Source: Opisthorchis felineus (Eukaryota; Platyhelminthes; Trematoda; Opisthorchiida; Opisthorchiidae). Taken from it: a DNA stretch of 64,000 nucleotides. This document shows positions 1 to 13,900 of this stretch, piece after piece. The stretch lies in NCBI GenBank assembly GCA_004794785.1, contig SJOL01004427.1:132870-196869 (forward strand), given 5' to 3'. Below the pieces are notes generated by a model. The model made no database searches, was not told the origin of the DNA, and was given only the letters and a program-made list of their open reading frames with translations. Both the position numbers and the translations under genes were made by a program. Numbering within the stretch: the stretch's first letter is position 1; each line of letters starts with the position of its first letter.

Positions 1-2241
1 CACAAGGCCTCAGTTACTGTCTTTATAAGGGCATAATAAAGTGCTCAGATTAGAAGAAAATAAGCCAGGAGACAAACTGAGAAAAGGGGTCACTATTCGC
101 AACACGTTCAGTGAAATTCTGAAACAAATCGAACTCCTTTTGTACACGGAAAAATTGGAAGTGACGTGCACAAAAGTTATAGCACCACACACAGCTATAA
201 TTCAATCAACCTGTATCATAGCAGTGAGTAGGAAACATTGTCCACAAACAGTTCCATCGCCTGCATTCGGAGAGAAATAAGCAATTAGATGAGAGGGCGC
301 TAGCGGAGAAAATTGATTTGATTGAATTAGGGTATTCGTTTTCTCTTGATTGAATAAAAACTGGACTTTCTTGACAAACATGCAAATGAGGAAACAGGTT
401 GGAAATGGTGGTGTGAGGATCGTAGAAAGGAGGCTGGTGCGACGGCAGAATCGGCAGACAATTCCGACGGGACAAACCTGGGCGACGGCAACAAACATGA
501 CAAAAATACCTCCAGTTTGCTGCGCAACTTGGAATAACGAAATGGACTATTTCTGTTCCTTTCAGGTTCGGGTTTTTATGCAGTACTGGTAATAATACGG
601 CCCGAGCAATAAGCAGTCATAGTGAATATCCCGTTTGACTGATATTTATTCGTTGCGTATGATAGTATTTAATGAATAAAACGAGGAAACTAACGGTTTT
701 CGAGGGCAGATGATATTTTTCTTTGGCCAGCCGTTGGATGGCAGATGCGTTCATGATGTTCAACACAAGAGGTTTATCTGTTCACGGCCTCAGACTGGTA
801 TACAAAGTCGTTCTCACACCTGCCTAATGAGTCAACCCAACATAACCTGAATACTTCTCAGGTCAGATCTCCCAAAGACATAGGGCAGAACCGTACTTGA
901 TTTTTTCGAAAACTCGGATGCGCAGGGCGAGAAAAGATAAACTGTCACCAAAGCTGAACTCATTAGTATGACAAAGATAACAATGATCTCAATCCGAACA
1001 AGACAATCGCTTCACAACTCATTCTCAGCAAGTTACTACCATAATTCCAGACGGTCTAGGTGGAACCAGAAAGTTAGATGAACACACGGGTAAAATTTAT
1101 GGATTACTTAGTTTATAAAAATATCAATCGAGGCCATATCCGTGATAAGGAAGTAAGTGATAATAAGGAAGTCGGGTACTGACTGTTTCCAGAAATCAGC
1201 TGGGCCACCTTGAGGTACGCGCAAAACCCCAAAAGTCAAATCGTTCAAATAGAGGTTTATCAAAGAATGCGGTCCTATGAATAAAATAATAAACTAATAA
1301 AACTGCACAAACCTCGGACCGTGGAATTACGCCGGCTTCTATACACTGGTTTAGGAACTGCTAATTCTCAACGGGATCCCAAAGTTCCCACTGACTCAAG
1401 GCAAGGTGGCCACAAGATGGCGAAACCCACGTGCTGATTTAAGCAAGAATTTCAATGCCAAGGTCAAAGTGCGGTTCACGTTCAGGTCAAAACAAGAAAG
1501 GTAGTATAGATGTAAAAAAGGAACGACAAAATTGGGAACCATGTAGGCCTTTGAAGAAGGTAACCTTGCAGAACTCGAGTCCCTGTACATCGGTGGCATA
1601 GGGAAAAACATCCAGCTGAATGTCAATGTCCGACAAAACTTCCAAAAGGAATGGAGAAACTTTATCGTGGCTGTTGCTGACTAGCAAAGAGCAGACGGAA
1701 GATCATTAGGTGAAAATGTTTAGTCGATACTGAGGTCTGTTAAGCGCTCCGGTGTAAGTGGAAAAAACTTACTGATCTCGAATAGTGACTGCTCAAATTG
1801 TTTGTATCCAGAAAACCACACGCCATTTCAGAGCTGACGACGTCGATAGGTCTTAGAGGTGTCTGTTTATCTTCACCACACATGCAAACTCTCGGCAAAC
1901 AAGATACATACAATGGTGATAAAGGCCTACTGTTCAGGCGATATCCTTTGAGTTCCAACGCCGAATCACGTATCATTAACCGTTTTATCTTACTAAGACT
2001 CAAAATAAAGAGACCCACCAGCAGTGTTCAGTTTACATGATTCAAGATAGGGCAAGAGATTAGTAGAAATAAGGGTGAATTGTTGATTCTGTCATCGTAG
2101 ATCAGTGAGCCAATGTATGCTTTTCCAATCGATGGCCTTTTTATCCACAGTTGAAGGCCAGGCTTCCGAAAACTCAAGTCTGAATGTCTGGCAACAAAAC
2201 GACGTACAAAAAAACCCAATCCGCCCAGACTGGAAACTCAC
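1..2241. other. Start of the next MIB intron, no feature seen
   Basis: This lies beyond the donor of the exon at 2242-2393, so it should be intron. No further ankyrin or RING-finger exon was recognised on the minus strand, and no repeat family was identified. Confidence 0.5.
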
Positions 2242-2393
2242 TTGACTTCGCCCAACACGGTGGCATAATGTAATGGATTCTGGCCGGAATTGTTGGTTAT
2301 TGTCAGGTCAGCATTGTGTCGTAACAGCAATTCAACCAGACGCGCATTTTGTCCGGCAATGGCGTCGTGCAAAGGAGTGTCACCGTCACAGTC
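2242..2393 (-). CDS. MIB1: Mind bomb-like E3 ubiquitin ligase, next ankyrin-repeat exon (internal)
   Basis: This 152-bp exon encodes 50 codons plus two bases. It starts DCDGDTPLHDAIAGQN and continues through VELLLRHNADLTITNNSGQN to PLHYATVLGEV. These match the MIB1 ankyrin repeat with DSEGDTPLHDAIS and ADVTITNNNGFNALHHAA (recalled). The acceptor is a long T-rich tract ending TTGTAAG at 2394. The donor is AA followed by GTGAGT at 2241, which is consensus and leaves phase 2. The preceding exon at 55793-56245 ends in PSLQ at phase 0, and PSLQ directly precedes this repeat in MIB1, so the two splice together. The following exon, which should continue the ankyrin array before the RING fingers, was not seen in bases 1-2241. 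A weaker alternative donor (GTCAAG) lies five bases upstream of the chosen one. Confidence 0.85.
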
Positions 2394-3182
2394 CTTACAA
2401 AAAATAAAAAGGACACGTAAGGAAAGTAGAGAGAGAATGTATCCTGTCATAAATCACTCGTCAGCGTGAATGAAATAAAAATGGGAACCGGATTTCATAT
2501 TGTAGGACAGCACAAGGTGGGTGAGGTGGGACCGAGCAGAATATCCTCACTTTCGACTAGCTGGCACTTATTCAGCACGGCATTTACAAACTACGCGTTG
2601 CTTCCATTCACTCAAAGTAGAGCAGTCAGTAAACGTTCACAGTCTAGTATTTGAATCAATCTATGGAAAATTACCACCAAGTAGGCTCACTGACATCAAT
2701 GAAGCAGTGAAACGAACAATGTTCAAAGAGTGCTTGTGGCTTACCACAAGCTAGTTCATTTAAAACCGATAATGTATTTGTCACTTTTGATCAGTAACCG
2801 ACTTACTGGGCTTCCTAGACCAGGCGTCCGATTGGCCTTAAGGAACCATTGTTGCACGAAAACGTTGACATTAAGTTTTGTCGAAGGAATTCTCAGTTAC
2901 CACCCAAAGGTCTCAAATTCTGCCACCGACAGCAAGTTGTCTGTCCGAGTTTCATTTTCGTAGTTTATGTATTACTCGTCATTCTACTGAATTCAACTAC
3001 TGAGTCCTTTTGATCCATTGCCCCAAAACAGCGAAGAAGCATAACTGGCGAATTGTTGACATTTCTTTTACCTTTGCCAATTGCCACATAAAACACACTT
3101 GCATTTGTAGTAGCCTAGCTTGGCAGCAGGGTTAAAAAGAGGAGGAACGATATTACACAAAAACCGGTGAAAGGTTAAGTCC

Positions 3183-4033
3183 AAGGTAGGCACACACTGA
3201 ATGTCGGAAACTTTTGTCCATATAAGCTTGGGATAGTGAACCAGATCAGGAGCGCTGGTTTGCGGCTAGTTGGTTAGTTGCCCTGGGTTTCGAATGCGCA
3301 AAATTACTTGGAAAACCCCGTCCGAATTAGCTGATTTACCTGCGGTCAATAACAGCTTGATTATCGGATGGACTGGCTCTCAGTGGTTTCAAAGCTGCAG
3401 AGCATCGTTGTGTGCCGTGACCTCCTCAGGTTCTTCGAGAAGTGTCGATATGCTGTGTGGACTAGACCCCGGTTTGCTCTACCCACGGACTCCGCAAAAT
3501 GAAGAAATAGATGACATGAGAAGCGAAGCCTGCCTCAGTTGTTATTGTGGAAAAGAGGGGTATTTATTTGTGGCTGCCATTCAGAGGATAATATGTTCTC
3601 ACGGACCTTAGGGGGGAAGATAACGCTAACCCTCAACCGAATCTGTCCAGCAGCTCAACGTGGAATGATTGCTCCAGCATACCTTATTCAGCCTCAAATT
3701 TATACGTGCCTAATCACTCTACCTCGCACGTCATTTACCAATTCATTTTCAGAGCCGGTGATATCTACCTAGGTAGAACAAACGGGAGTTTATTCTACTG
3801 AGTGCACAAATACCTACCAAAGTACCTGGGAGGAGTCATGGGCAAAACCATCACGCAACCACAAAACAACCGAGAACTAGGTCAATCACCTGACCGGAAG
3901 CAAGTGCTCAAGTTAGTCTTGTGTAGTCGAAACTCTCGGTAACTAGCCAACTAGTTGGTACTTAGCGCTTCTGATCCGGTTCAGTTTCCAAACTTATATT
4001 CACGATATACGGTATACAGTGTGTGCCTACCTC
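3183..4033. repeat. Fold-back element with about 105-bp inverted ends
   Basis: The segment 3183-3294 (GGTAGGCACACACTG through GGGTTTCGAA) recurs as its reverse complement at 3928-4033. Shared blocks include GTAGGCACACACTG, GAACCxGATCAGxAGCGCT, GCTAGTTxxTTAGTT-like sequence and a terminal TTTCGA. The arms are clearly related but diverged, and about 630 bp of unrecognised sequence separates them. The layout fits a non-autonomous DNA transposon or fold-back element. No transposase ORF or clear target-site duplication was identified. Confidence 0.55.
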
Positions 4034-4048
4034 GGACATGACCCACCA

Positions 4049-6114
4049 CTAACTTCTGTGCGTAAATTCGTTCATCGTCTTGTTAATATTATTACTAGGC
4101 CAGACTTCTACGGATGTATGTTTATGTGGCGGTTGACGAAAGTAAAGGTGTCAACAGCGCGTCAATAATGCCTTTTTGTTGTTTTGGTGAAATGACTCCA
4201 AGCAGATGAGAGAGCTAGGTTTAAGCCAAACAAATAACTGAGTTGGACCCACTGATGCCTAGGGTCAAAGTATCTCATCCGCCTGCACTACTCTATTAGT
4301 TGAATAACACCTCAGTTCCAAATGCTGCTACCAATTGTGGGTGCAAGCCACCGACATCCCCAGCATACACCACGATGTTTTGGCCCGTTAAGCTTCAGAT
4401 GTAATTCACTTTCTTATTCTACCAGTATATGCATCTCATGAATAGCAAAGTAAACAGAAACTGCTTGTGACCTGATGAATATGAGGCTACAGTAGAGAGG
4501 TGTTGCGGTTTACAACATGGCTTTGTGCGCGATGGGTATTTGCCACGTTAGCACGTAATGTCACCAGAATGGTTGACAAATATTTTTAATTGTTGCGCAC
4601 TTCAGTATGTTACTTTTATAGAAACCTTGAGTGGGTAAACTCGCTCTCCCTAAAAAAAAACGAGTCCCAAAACAGTGTAATCCCCTATAACTGGTGATCA
4701 TATAAGTTATTTAAAATGGATATGTTGACAAACCTTCACGCAGAACGGGTATTATAAGAGGAAGACAGGGGTTTAGCACGCTACAACTGGGCGTCGTCCA
4801 AAGTCTAGAGCACATAATCCTTGATTATTGATCAAGGACTTGGTAGTTCACTAGTCTAATTCATAAGTTGTCATATCCTTGTTTTACTCCCGCCAAACAG
4901 ACACAGGGCTGATGATTGTTTTATGACCCGCCCATTCATAGCACGTTCATAGTCAAGCAAAACGACACACGACCATATTTACAAACTTTCGTTGACAATA
5001 GCAGGTTAGAAGATACGATGTTTTATGTCTGTGCATGGACTGACGCCTAGGTAGCAAAGAAACCCACTAAGCCTCCTAAACACGCGACTTTTTATACAAA
5101 TGAAATGCGGGTGAGGGATTGTGTGGAATAATAGAGGAAAAACATTTAAAAAGATTTACTGCCTTACAAAAATGCATTTTGAATATCATGTTGACGTTAT
5201 TATTGGCTAGCGTGTTCAACAACTTTAGCTTCGATAATATGATGGCATATGTTTTACATTTTTCTCTCTGAGCCAAAAAATACGACAAGCGGCAAGAAAA
5301 ATACGAGCAATAGACTTTAGGAATCTTATGCCAAACGTACTATTCACCTAGTTCTAAAATGTTATTTATCTCACACTTCGAATTTTCGGAGTGTTGACTA
5401 TGTCAAGCGGTGAATATTTTCTCATCGCCGATAACATTACCGGTGTGGATATCAATATCGCTCATCTAAACCGGCACATGAGGGTCCGGTCACGCACGGA
5501 CATCGTGAATAACACCAACAGTTTTGAAGTGCCAAGACTATCACCATCATAAAACCCATTAGAGGAAAAGCTGCTTTTTAACAGAACAAAATCTGTCAAC
5601 AAAATCCCAAACAAAAGGAAGAGTATTTGAACGTTAAGATTTAGAGAAGATAACAAGTTCATGATAGAATGATGACATATCCCGTTCAGAAACAGGCTCA
5701 AAACAACGGTCTCACCAGTGCATTACAATAGGGACGACTAGGACTGTCAGACACATACCTATCCTGGCTCTCTCGAAGGTTCATAAACAAAGTGTAACAT
5801 GGCATGAGGTACTGAATAAGTGCAATTTTCCGTATCACGACATTTCTAAGTGGCTACGTTTCGGGCTGCAACTTGACAGTAAAACAAACTATGTGACACC
5901 TTTGTTTTTCTTAACAGAATCAAATACCGAAAAGTTGTAGACGGGATAACGTTAAACCTAGGTGTACTTCACTCTTCAAGCAACGTTGCTCTTAATGAAA
6001 AATTGAGAAGCATATAGCAGATGTCGTTGCAATTTGTCAACCATCCACAGTTTTAACAGTAGAAAGTATATGATCTGGCAACGAAATATGGAAACACTAA
6101 TCAGTAAACTTAGT
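4049..6114. other. Intron sequence, nothing recognised
   Basis: This AT-rich stretch has only short frames. The block 2394-3182 on the other side of the fold-back element is likewise blank. Confidence 0.5.
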
Positions 6115-6404
6115 CGGGTCGACAGCTGCCGCCTCCCTGGATGGGGACCCCGGGACTAAACTCAACAATGGCTAGTGACACTGACAGAAACGGCCCAGTC
6201 ACGCAGTCAGTGACGTGCGTGCATTGAAGCTATTGCCCTCAATGCGTAACTGCCCAGTTCTCGAACTAACCAAACATCCCATCGCCCCCAAAGGTTGGCC
6301 GTACCTCCCGCACTCTCCCACTTTCCGGTGATCGAAACTGCCGCAGCTGGAACCAATGTGCCTACGGTACACAGTTTATAGCTAATAAATTGATTGATTG
6401 ATTG
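6115..6404 (+). mobile_element. LINE-like 3' end with ATTG tail
   Basis: A segment more GC-rich than its surroundings ends in TAATAAATTG followed by tandem ATTG units (6389-6404). A short tandem tail in place of poly(A) is typical of CR1-type non-LTR retrotransposons. No long ORF remains, so only the 3' end is present. The assignment rests on composition and the tail alone. Confidence 0.4.
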
Positions 6405-6717
6405 CTTGGGCAGCCTAGCAGTATCTTTGTCTGGTTCCTCCGAAAGATTGTTGTATTTGATTGATCCATTTTTGTCCTCATTCCTTAAATATTTTGAACA
6501 TTCCCCGGCATTTCTCTGCCACGATTTCTATACTTATCGAGTCTTTTAGGCACGACGGAGTATAAATGGGCCCCTTTTGTAAACGAGTCCTTCAGGAAAT
6601 CATAGCCAATGGGTCGAATAGTCCACCCTGATAACAGATGACACTACTTATGTTAATTTTAGACCATTTCAACAAAACATACTAGTACTTCTACTTGATT
6701 GAACGAGCAAACAAACT

Positions 6718-7021
6718 TCGACAAATACACTAAATTGCATACCAATTTGGTTTTCAAGTGAGAGACTTACCTAAAGGTCAGCTAAATCTCTCGCTAATGT
6801 TTTTCTTTAACTGAATGCGCTGCACCAGGCGGAGTAATGTTTCATTTGGTACAATGGTCAAGATATTGCAATTCATGGTAATGATGAAACACACTACTGA
6901 TAAGGTTACAGAAAATTCTCAGACAGCCAACTACCTGTTATAGCCTTCTTAGGGCTCATCAGATAGCCGCCGTTCCCAATTTTCCGTCAAACATACGTTT
7001 TACCTGAACTCAAATTGCAAG
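6718..7021 (-). repeat. Hammerhead repeat, complete permuted monomer
   Basis: Read on the minus strand, this copy runs: end of spacer R, hammerhead region, tail, centre, arm, start of spacer R. Compared with 15971-16260 it contains every block once, but its ends fall inside spacer R (about 46 and 38 bp against 82 bp in the other copy). It is therefore one circularly permuted monomer of about 304 bp. The ribozyme core is decayed: CTGATGA is intact at 6956-6962, but GAAAC has become ATAAC. Confidence 0.65.
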
Positions 7022-8302
7022 GGGGTCGACAGATACACACGTTTGCATACATGTTCTCGAGACAAACTGTTTTCTGAGTATGGGTAGAACATAAAGAGAA
7101 GACAAAACGAACTGCACCGCGACAACCAACATTGACTGAGTAGTGTAAACATTTATCTAGCTTCGAGAAATTTAAACAAAAAATGGATGGATTCATAAAT
7201 ACTCGCTTATCCAAGACCCCAGAGATTTAGCCGCAGTTCCTTACAACCGTATTCAAGTAAAGTGAGTATCCAGACAGGCACCTTGGAGGACACTTGAAAC
7301 CCAGGGTACGCAAATGGTTTATTCCGGCTCCAACAACGTACTTACTTAGATATACCTTTTAACTGTGACCCATCCATCAAGATATTCGTTAGAAGGCTCA
7401 GGGAAGAAAAGTTAGAAAACCTTCTTTATTATCTGTTCATATGTACCCTCTACGGGCTCTTTTGCAATCAGACAAAGTGTGATGGACAGACAGCCTCCGC
7501 AGACCACATAAGTGTACAAGTGTCACCTTGGTTGCTCTTCAGAAATTACTGGTTTCGATTGAACAGCCAGGCAATTGTCCCAACGGATAACTCTGACCTC
7601 TTAATTAGTTTTTAGGAGCGACATTGTCATATCGTCTACATTTTGGTTTTAGTTCATTTATTGGACGCCAATCTAGGAGGAACCGCCAAAATTCCGAAGC
7701 ACATCAGGTCACAAAAGCAGCTTTAGTTTACTTATTCACCCGCCTGCACATTGCGATTCATACAGCAGCTAGCACCTATCTGGCCAACCAGCCATTCATG
7801 AGATAGACTCACACGTACATATGTTGGGTTGAAGTTAACCACGGGTTGATATTTGACCAGTGAATTTTATTCCACTTGAGCTGCGTTGCAGGCTGCCGAT
7901 CTTCTTGATTCACACACCTATATTTCCGGATATGGCGGAAAGATATCACTAAGTTTCCCCTCAGTCAGTTTCTACTGTTCTAAAACAATTTGCTTACACT
8001 ACGACAGTTACGGATGCTCTGTTACACTTCGAAATATCTCCTTATAAACGTTACCTGGTAAAGGTAAAGGATAAAGGCTTTTCGAAGGAAACAAAGTTAT
8101 CTTGTTCCACAGTAAGTGATACCAATATGAGGTTTCCTTTTTAATAACTTTGAAGCGCAGCTAGGTACTAAATGTTTGGCGCTGATTTGTGCTGCATGAA
8201 TTAAGGGCATACAGAGGGCTCTACAGCAGCCAAATGGTCTGGATGATGAAAACAAGTGAGATGTGTGATGATGACAGTGCAGAAACTGTCTCCTCTGGGA
8301 AG

Positions 8303-8488
8303 TACGCTCATTTGCATACACATGTGGTTTTACGGGAGACTCACCTGGAACCCAGCTGAATCTCCCATTGACGATGTTTTCAAGCAACTGAATGTGCTAC
8401 ACCAGGCCGCCTCATGTTTCAGTTGGTACGATATTCGAGATATCGTGATACATGTCGAAGAATTTTCAGTAAACTCATGAGTAGTGTA
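8303..8488 (+). repeat. Hammerhead repeat, arm, centre and tail only
   Basis: This copy has part of inverted spacer R (CTCATTTGCAT), the arm (GAGACTCACCTGGAACCCAG), the centre (GATATTCGAGATATCG) and the tail (GTCGAAGAATTTTCAG, then GAGTAGTG). The ribozyme core itself is missing. The arm is in the opposite orientation to the tail when compared with the monomer at 6718-7021. Confidence 0.6.
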
Positions 8489-10754
8489 TTGTGTCCCACT
8501 GGGCTTGAGTCAGTTTTGTAATGTTCCAGTGAATGGCGCTCATATGCCCATTCGTCTTAGTAAGTTTATGAAATTTTACCCGAATGTGCTTGAGCAGTTT
8601 TGGCATATCGCCCTTGTAAAACACCCTGCATCCGTGTCTGTTGTTTTTATGAGCCAGATGACTTATCGTATCCAGATAAACATTCGTTTGAAAATTTAGA
8701 TGACTTCAACGGAAGATAAAAGTTATTCACAGCCGAATCTCTCGTTTACACTATTCTTTGAATAGATTTGTCGTACATATTGTACCTATCATCCAGTTGT
8801 TTGTTACACCGGAGTAGTTGCTTGGAATTCCATCACTTGTAACTTGACTTCTCATTTTTTCAGAATTCCAGAGCCGGTCGGTCTAGTTTTCGGTGGAATG
8901 TATTGTAGACTGTTTTGGGATGAACATCTCTTATTCACGGAGCATATTTAGGCTTGCGTTCAGCACTATATATATTGAGCGTTAAATTTAAATTACGTGT
9001 CCCAAACTAAAGCCCTTTTTAAGTAGTGGGTATATTCAAGATTGGTCAAGTTCTAACTGTTCTATGCTTGGTCGAATTAAGGAATGTTCAGTACGAACTT
9101 CAGGTAGTCACTAGTTCACGTAAATTGACCTTACGGCTTCCTCGCCTAATGCTTTACGACAAAGCATAGGATTATACTGGTATGAAAACGTCTGAGTCAT
9201 TGACGTCCCTCCACCTAAAAGACCACGTAGTGTATTTCGACCGGAAAAAATTCGACATTCTAATTTGATTAACTGAAAACAAACTCCGCACAAAAACCGA
9301 CAAATGTGCCATTTTATTCTGGTAACAATACTACACAAATAGTCGTCTTGATCCGGTACGCTCTTTGTTACAACCGATAGGTGAACAAACATACACCGCT
9401 AGCCATGCGGACAGAAAGATTAATTTCTTCGGCTGCCGTGATGACTGATTATGGTAATTACTCTGGGAGCTCAGTAAGCGGAAAGACGAATGTAGGCTGA
9501 CCAAATTAGTTGGAACCTGGTAGTCAAAGCCTACACTAATACCATGGGATCAGCTTCCAATTACCTAGTATTATCGGCTCAGTAAGCTACAAATTGGTTT
9601 CTTGACTCTCCGGAACCTAACAGTGGAGTGATGAGTAGATAGTAACCGTCTCTTTCGACGGACACATTTCTCAAACTTGTGTTTGGTTACAGCTGTTTTT
9701 CTAAGCGCGTCACCGACCAAAATCCAACAGGATTTACGGGGATTAATATACGGAGATTTTTCCGGCTTTAGCACGGTAACCTAAAGACTTATTGATCCAA
9801 CTTGATGGACAAAATAATTTCCTTTTTTGTAATCAAGGGCAATGCTCCATTAGGTTTTAGTCCTTTTGAACTGAAAGTCTCGACATTTGGGCCGATCGAC
9901 CAATAGAACCCGGACGTTTACTGGGTCATTTTTCAAGTTGTCCGAGAAGACAATCACATATCTGAAAGTGCATACCTGTGTCAAGGCATGTCAACTAGGC
10001 TTTCTATGGTACTTGCCGGTGTACAAGTAACACTTAACTTACACAGCAAAAGTTTGGACTTCGAATCCTTGGACGATGTCAAAGAGCTCTCTCTTGTGAC
10101 CCGAACGAACTCAAATATTAGAGTCAGGGTAGTGTGAAGCAGAAGCTAGGCAGCTCAAAACTCGTTGTTCGTTTTGGAGAGCAATATTTTGAAGCAAGTC
10201 CAAACTATCCATAGCTCCACAACTTTGCGCAGGCGTGCAGTGTTTCGACCACAGCTGATCTACAAATCCGAATATAATGCCAGCCAGTCATTCTTACCAG
10301 ACTCAAAACCGTCACTTCACTTGTAAACTTTCCAGCAAAACATATTTCCAGAATGCGCTATCATTATCCTAAGTCTCTCGGATTCGATTGCTAATATCTG
10401 CTTGTATTAGCAAGCGGGGAAATAATAAGGTCAATTGAAACGATGCACCTGAATCATTCGTCAACGGAAACACCGAAAGCCATTTTATACAGATGTTTGT
10501 TGTCCAGAGCAACATGAATGCCATTAGGAAGTAGTTTTATGACAAACTTTGTTGTGACATAAGCCTTTATATCATGTTTGGTTACTCTCCAGTGAATGCG
10601 CTCGCATGCTAGATTTAAACGCATAAGAAGATGGGGGTTTCATCTTGTTTTAAATTCCATTCTTCTACAAGTACATTACGTGTTGTGACACCAGCTATTA
10701 AGACCCAAAGCAAAAACCTCTTTCCTATAGCCACTGAACTATTATCATTTTCGG

Positions 10755-10985
10755 CTTTAACTGGAGACTCAACTGAATCCTAGCTGAATCTCTCGTTCAT
10801 GATTTTCGTCAGCTGACTGTACCGCACAAAGGCTGCCTCAAATTTGAAAGCCAAACTTGTGTGAAAATGAGTATAATTTGCGAAGTTCGTATGATTTGGT
10901 GTCTAAGTAGAGCATAAGTTTGGTAGGACCTCGGAGATCGCTCCCACCTGATGAGTCCCAAGAAGGGTAAAATCGAGGGAAATTG
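10755..10985 (+). repeat. Hammerhead repeat, degenerate
   Basis: This diverged copy has the arm in forward orientation (GAGACTCAACTGAATCC, AATCTCTCGTTCATGAT), then spacer R, then a hammerhead relic. CTGATGA survives at 10948-10954 and is followed by GTCCCAAGAAGGG, but GAAAC has changed to AAAAT. The tail is not recognisable. Confidence 0.5.
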
Positions 10986-10999
10986 AGTTGCATTCATTC

Positions 11000-13900
11000 G
11001 CCTTACTGATAGTCTTCCTTAGGGATGCTATGAGATCCTCCTACTGAGATGTGTACATACTGTGTGAAATCCATATTTTTTTACCTGCAGATAGTCAGGC
11101 ACAAAGTGTAATCCCTTATATGATTCTCTCTTAGGTTTACAGTTGCACAAAATGAAAAAGACAGTCTGTTCGGCGATTTCCAAATCCATATGTCACACGG
11201 ATCAATAATTGTTTTTTTCAACAGGAATATCAGGATAACTGGAGATTTTGCCGATGGGGAAATTAGGTCAGCTAGCCACTTTCCGACCTAAGAATGTATA
11301 GTTCTCATTTACGCTTAATCAAGTGGCATTTTGCAGAAATGGATAACGTGGGACAAGTAATCATGCCAACGGAAATATGAACGACGGGTCCTAGTGTTCC
11401 AAATCACCGTTCCATAAAACAGCTGCCGTCTGAGTACAACATTCGTCTGCGGCAGGCAAAGAGTATTGGATATAAATAAAGACTGGGATATAATCCTACC
11501 TCCGAAACAGTGGAAGAATTCGTCAGACAATCGGGTTCACGCGACTGAGTTTCATTGCTCAGTTGTCCTTATAGAATGTACGTAGATTATTCAGCTCGTC
11601 CTTTTCAAGCTTTAAACCCAAGTTCACATAGATATGGGTAAGTGGTATTACCCAGCCCGTTTTCTGATTTTTCGCAATAAAGTTTTTGTTGTAATGCAAG
11701 TTACAGCTGTCCAACATAGAGAACCTCTACTAGTTTGTACTTCAAAATTTGTAGGCTCCCCATTATTCAATGATCCAGTAGATACGTTGGCACTGTCATA
11801 CTCCTTGGCATTTTGCTGTATCCTGTCCTGAATGAAACAAACTTTGTAAACGTACATTAACTGAGACAGTCTGGAGCAGACGCTTTTTTATCAAATAAAT
11901 TTTCGTTTCATGAGGAAGAAAAAGTGTTCAACTTTGCATTATGTTTGTAATCACGCATGCATATCTGTTTCTTTTCAGCCAAGAGAATTTAGAGGTACCC
12001 AGCCCGATTGTCATATATTCAGCTGCTCTGCCGAACCGCATCTTATTCGACCTGTGGCGTAACGGGTAAGAAAAAGTCTGACGTGCAGCTAATCCCAGGA
12101 TAATATAATGTGTCACATCAGCCGTTTAAAAAACCAGAGCAGTATGTCCAAATTATGGTTAAAAATGTATTTTCCCGTTAGGTCGAGGCCAGGAAGTCAA
12201 GTTAAAGGCTTCTGTGAAGTACTGGATAAGGTGATCAAAATAGTAGCGCATAATCTTAGGAACTCACACGCCGTAAAAACGATAAAAGGAATAGAATTCT
12301 AATAAATCCTTGTTTAGACATAATAGTTTTACGGGAAACCTGGTTAGGATAATAGTCTCCCAATCCCCCCAAAGTACTTTGAAACCCTACACCCATGTCC
12401 AGAATCAACTTTCCGCTGTTCTCTATTCGTTTGCTAGGGTTTATTGACTGTGACTGGTATTCCGTCAGGAGTGCTGTCAGTCCTCATTCAGCGTATTGTC
12501 TTGTCAGTCATTTATCACAATTGCCGAAGTACACTTTACCGTATAAAACAATGCTAAACGGAATTCAAAACCCCGCCCTCCCATTTGCACATGAACAAAA
12601 TCTCCGTTTGAAAAGTTCTTACACGGTAGAAACGCTGTCATTCTGACATACTTGTATTTATGCAGTCATGAAAATCACTCTTATAACTGCTGTTTATCAA
12701 CCAACACTTGTTGCTGATGTGAAATTTTTGACGTAACACAAGACACAATGATTGCTGCATTCCTCACCTCTTCGTCGTTGCTGTTTCATTCAGGTGGAAC
12801 AGAAATCCAGTCATGCAAGTCATTTCAGCGTTCTACATGACAGAAGCAATTATGTATCCCATAGATGCACGAGCGTGCATTGGGAAGCGTTTTTGTTGGA
12901 ATACGAGTGTTTGCTGGATATTTTCGGTAAAGGTTCTATTGCTGTGATTCACTCACACAAGAGGATAACATTATTTACATAAAGTTTGCTGAATAAGCCC
13001 TTAGGTCTGAAGATTGCAGTAGGTTTCAATAGGAGGATATATGTCAGCTGAAATCCTCAGAACAGTCCGCCGAAGACATACGGTAGACAACTTTGTTACA
13101 CCTTAAAATAAGGCTTGACAGTGACGCCTGATATATACGTTAGTCTGTTGCTAAGAACGACTACCAAAAATAGACGCATATGGAAGAAAAAGTTTACTTT
13201 AGGGATCAACTAAAAGTAAGCTTTTAAGGAAGGTGGTCTCTCCAACAGAATGCACTTCTTTTTCCTTCATGATCTCAAACGTTTGTGGTATTTTACTTGA
13301 CCTCACTGCAGGAGTTTACCTGTAATGTCTTTCTGAGCTTGTTGCCCAGATTCAGTTTGCTCCTATTTTCCAGACACATCGTTGAGCGTTGTCTTGTTTG
13401 GTCCTCGGCAAAGTTTTCATGCACAAAGGTTGAACGAATTCATTTTGCTTTTTTGACTTTAACTCACAAATATCTTGTTTTGCAGTTATATTTTGTGGAC
13501 GTATTTTATCAACGTAAAAGTAAAACAAACGTTGCCAAACAGACGAATAAAACACAAGTCATACAAACACCCCGCAAGGGTCACTGGAAAAATTGACAAC
13601 CCCACCACTGGCCTTAATGCTATGCTTGTAAAATATATATTCTGTCGAGTTAGTTGAATTCAGCATACCTCCGCCTAAGCACAACACATTTGTTTCAGAC
13701 ATACAATTTCCGCCATATTACCTTTAAGAATAGGATATCTTTTTTGTGACTTGGAAATTTGCAAGAACAAATCAAAAAAGCTAATTGAATTCTATGTGAT
13801 GGTTGTTATCTTGTCCGTATATGATCCGGAAGAATTGTGTTCAGTCAGGGTAATGAGGAAATGCTCATTTCTTAGCGTGGTTGTAGTATTTGCAACGGAT

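Noticed and set aside
6405..6450. SINE A fragment after the ATTG tail
   Set aside because: CTTGGGCAGCCTAGCAGTAT resembles the SINE A body, but only about 20 bases match, which is too little to claim.
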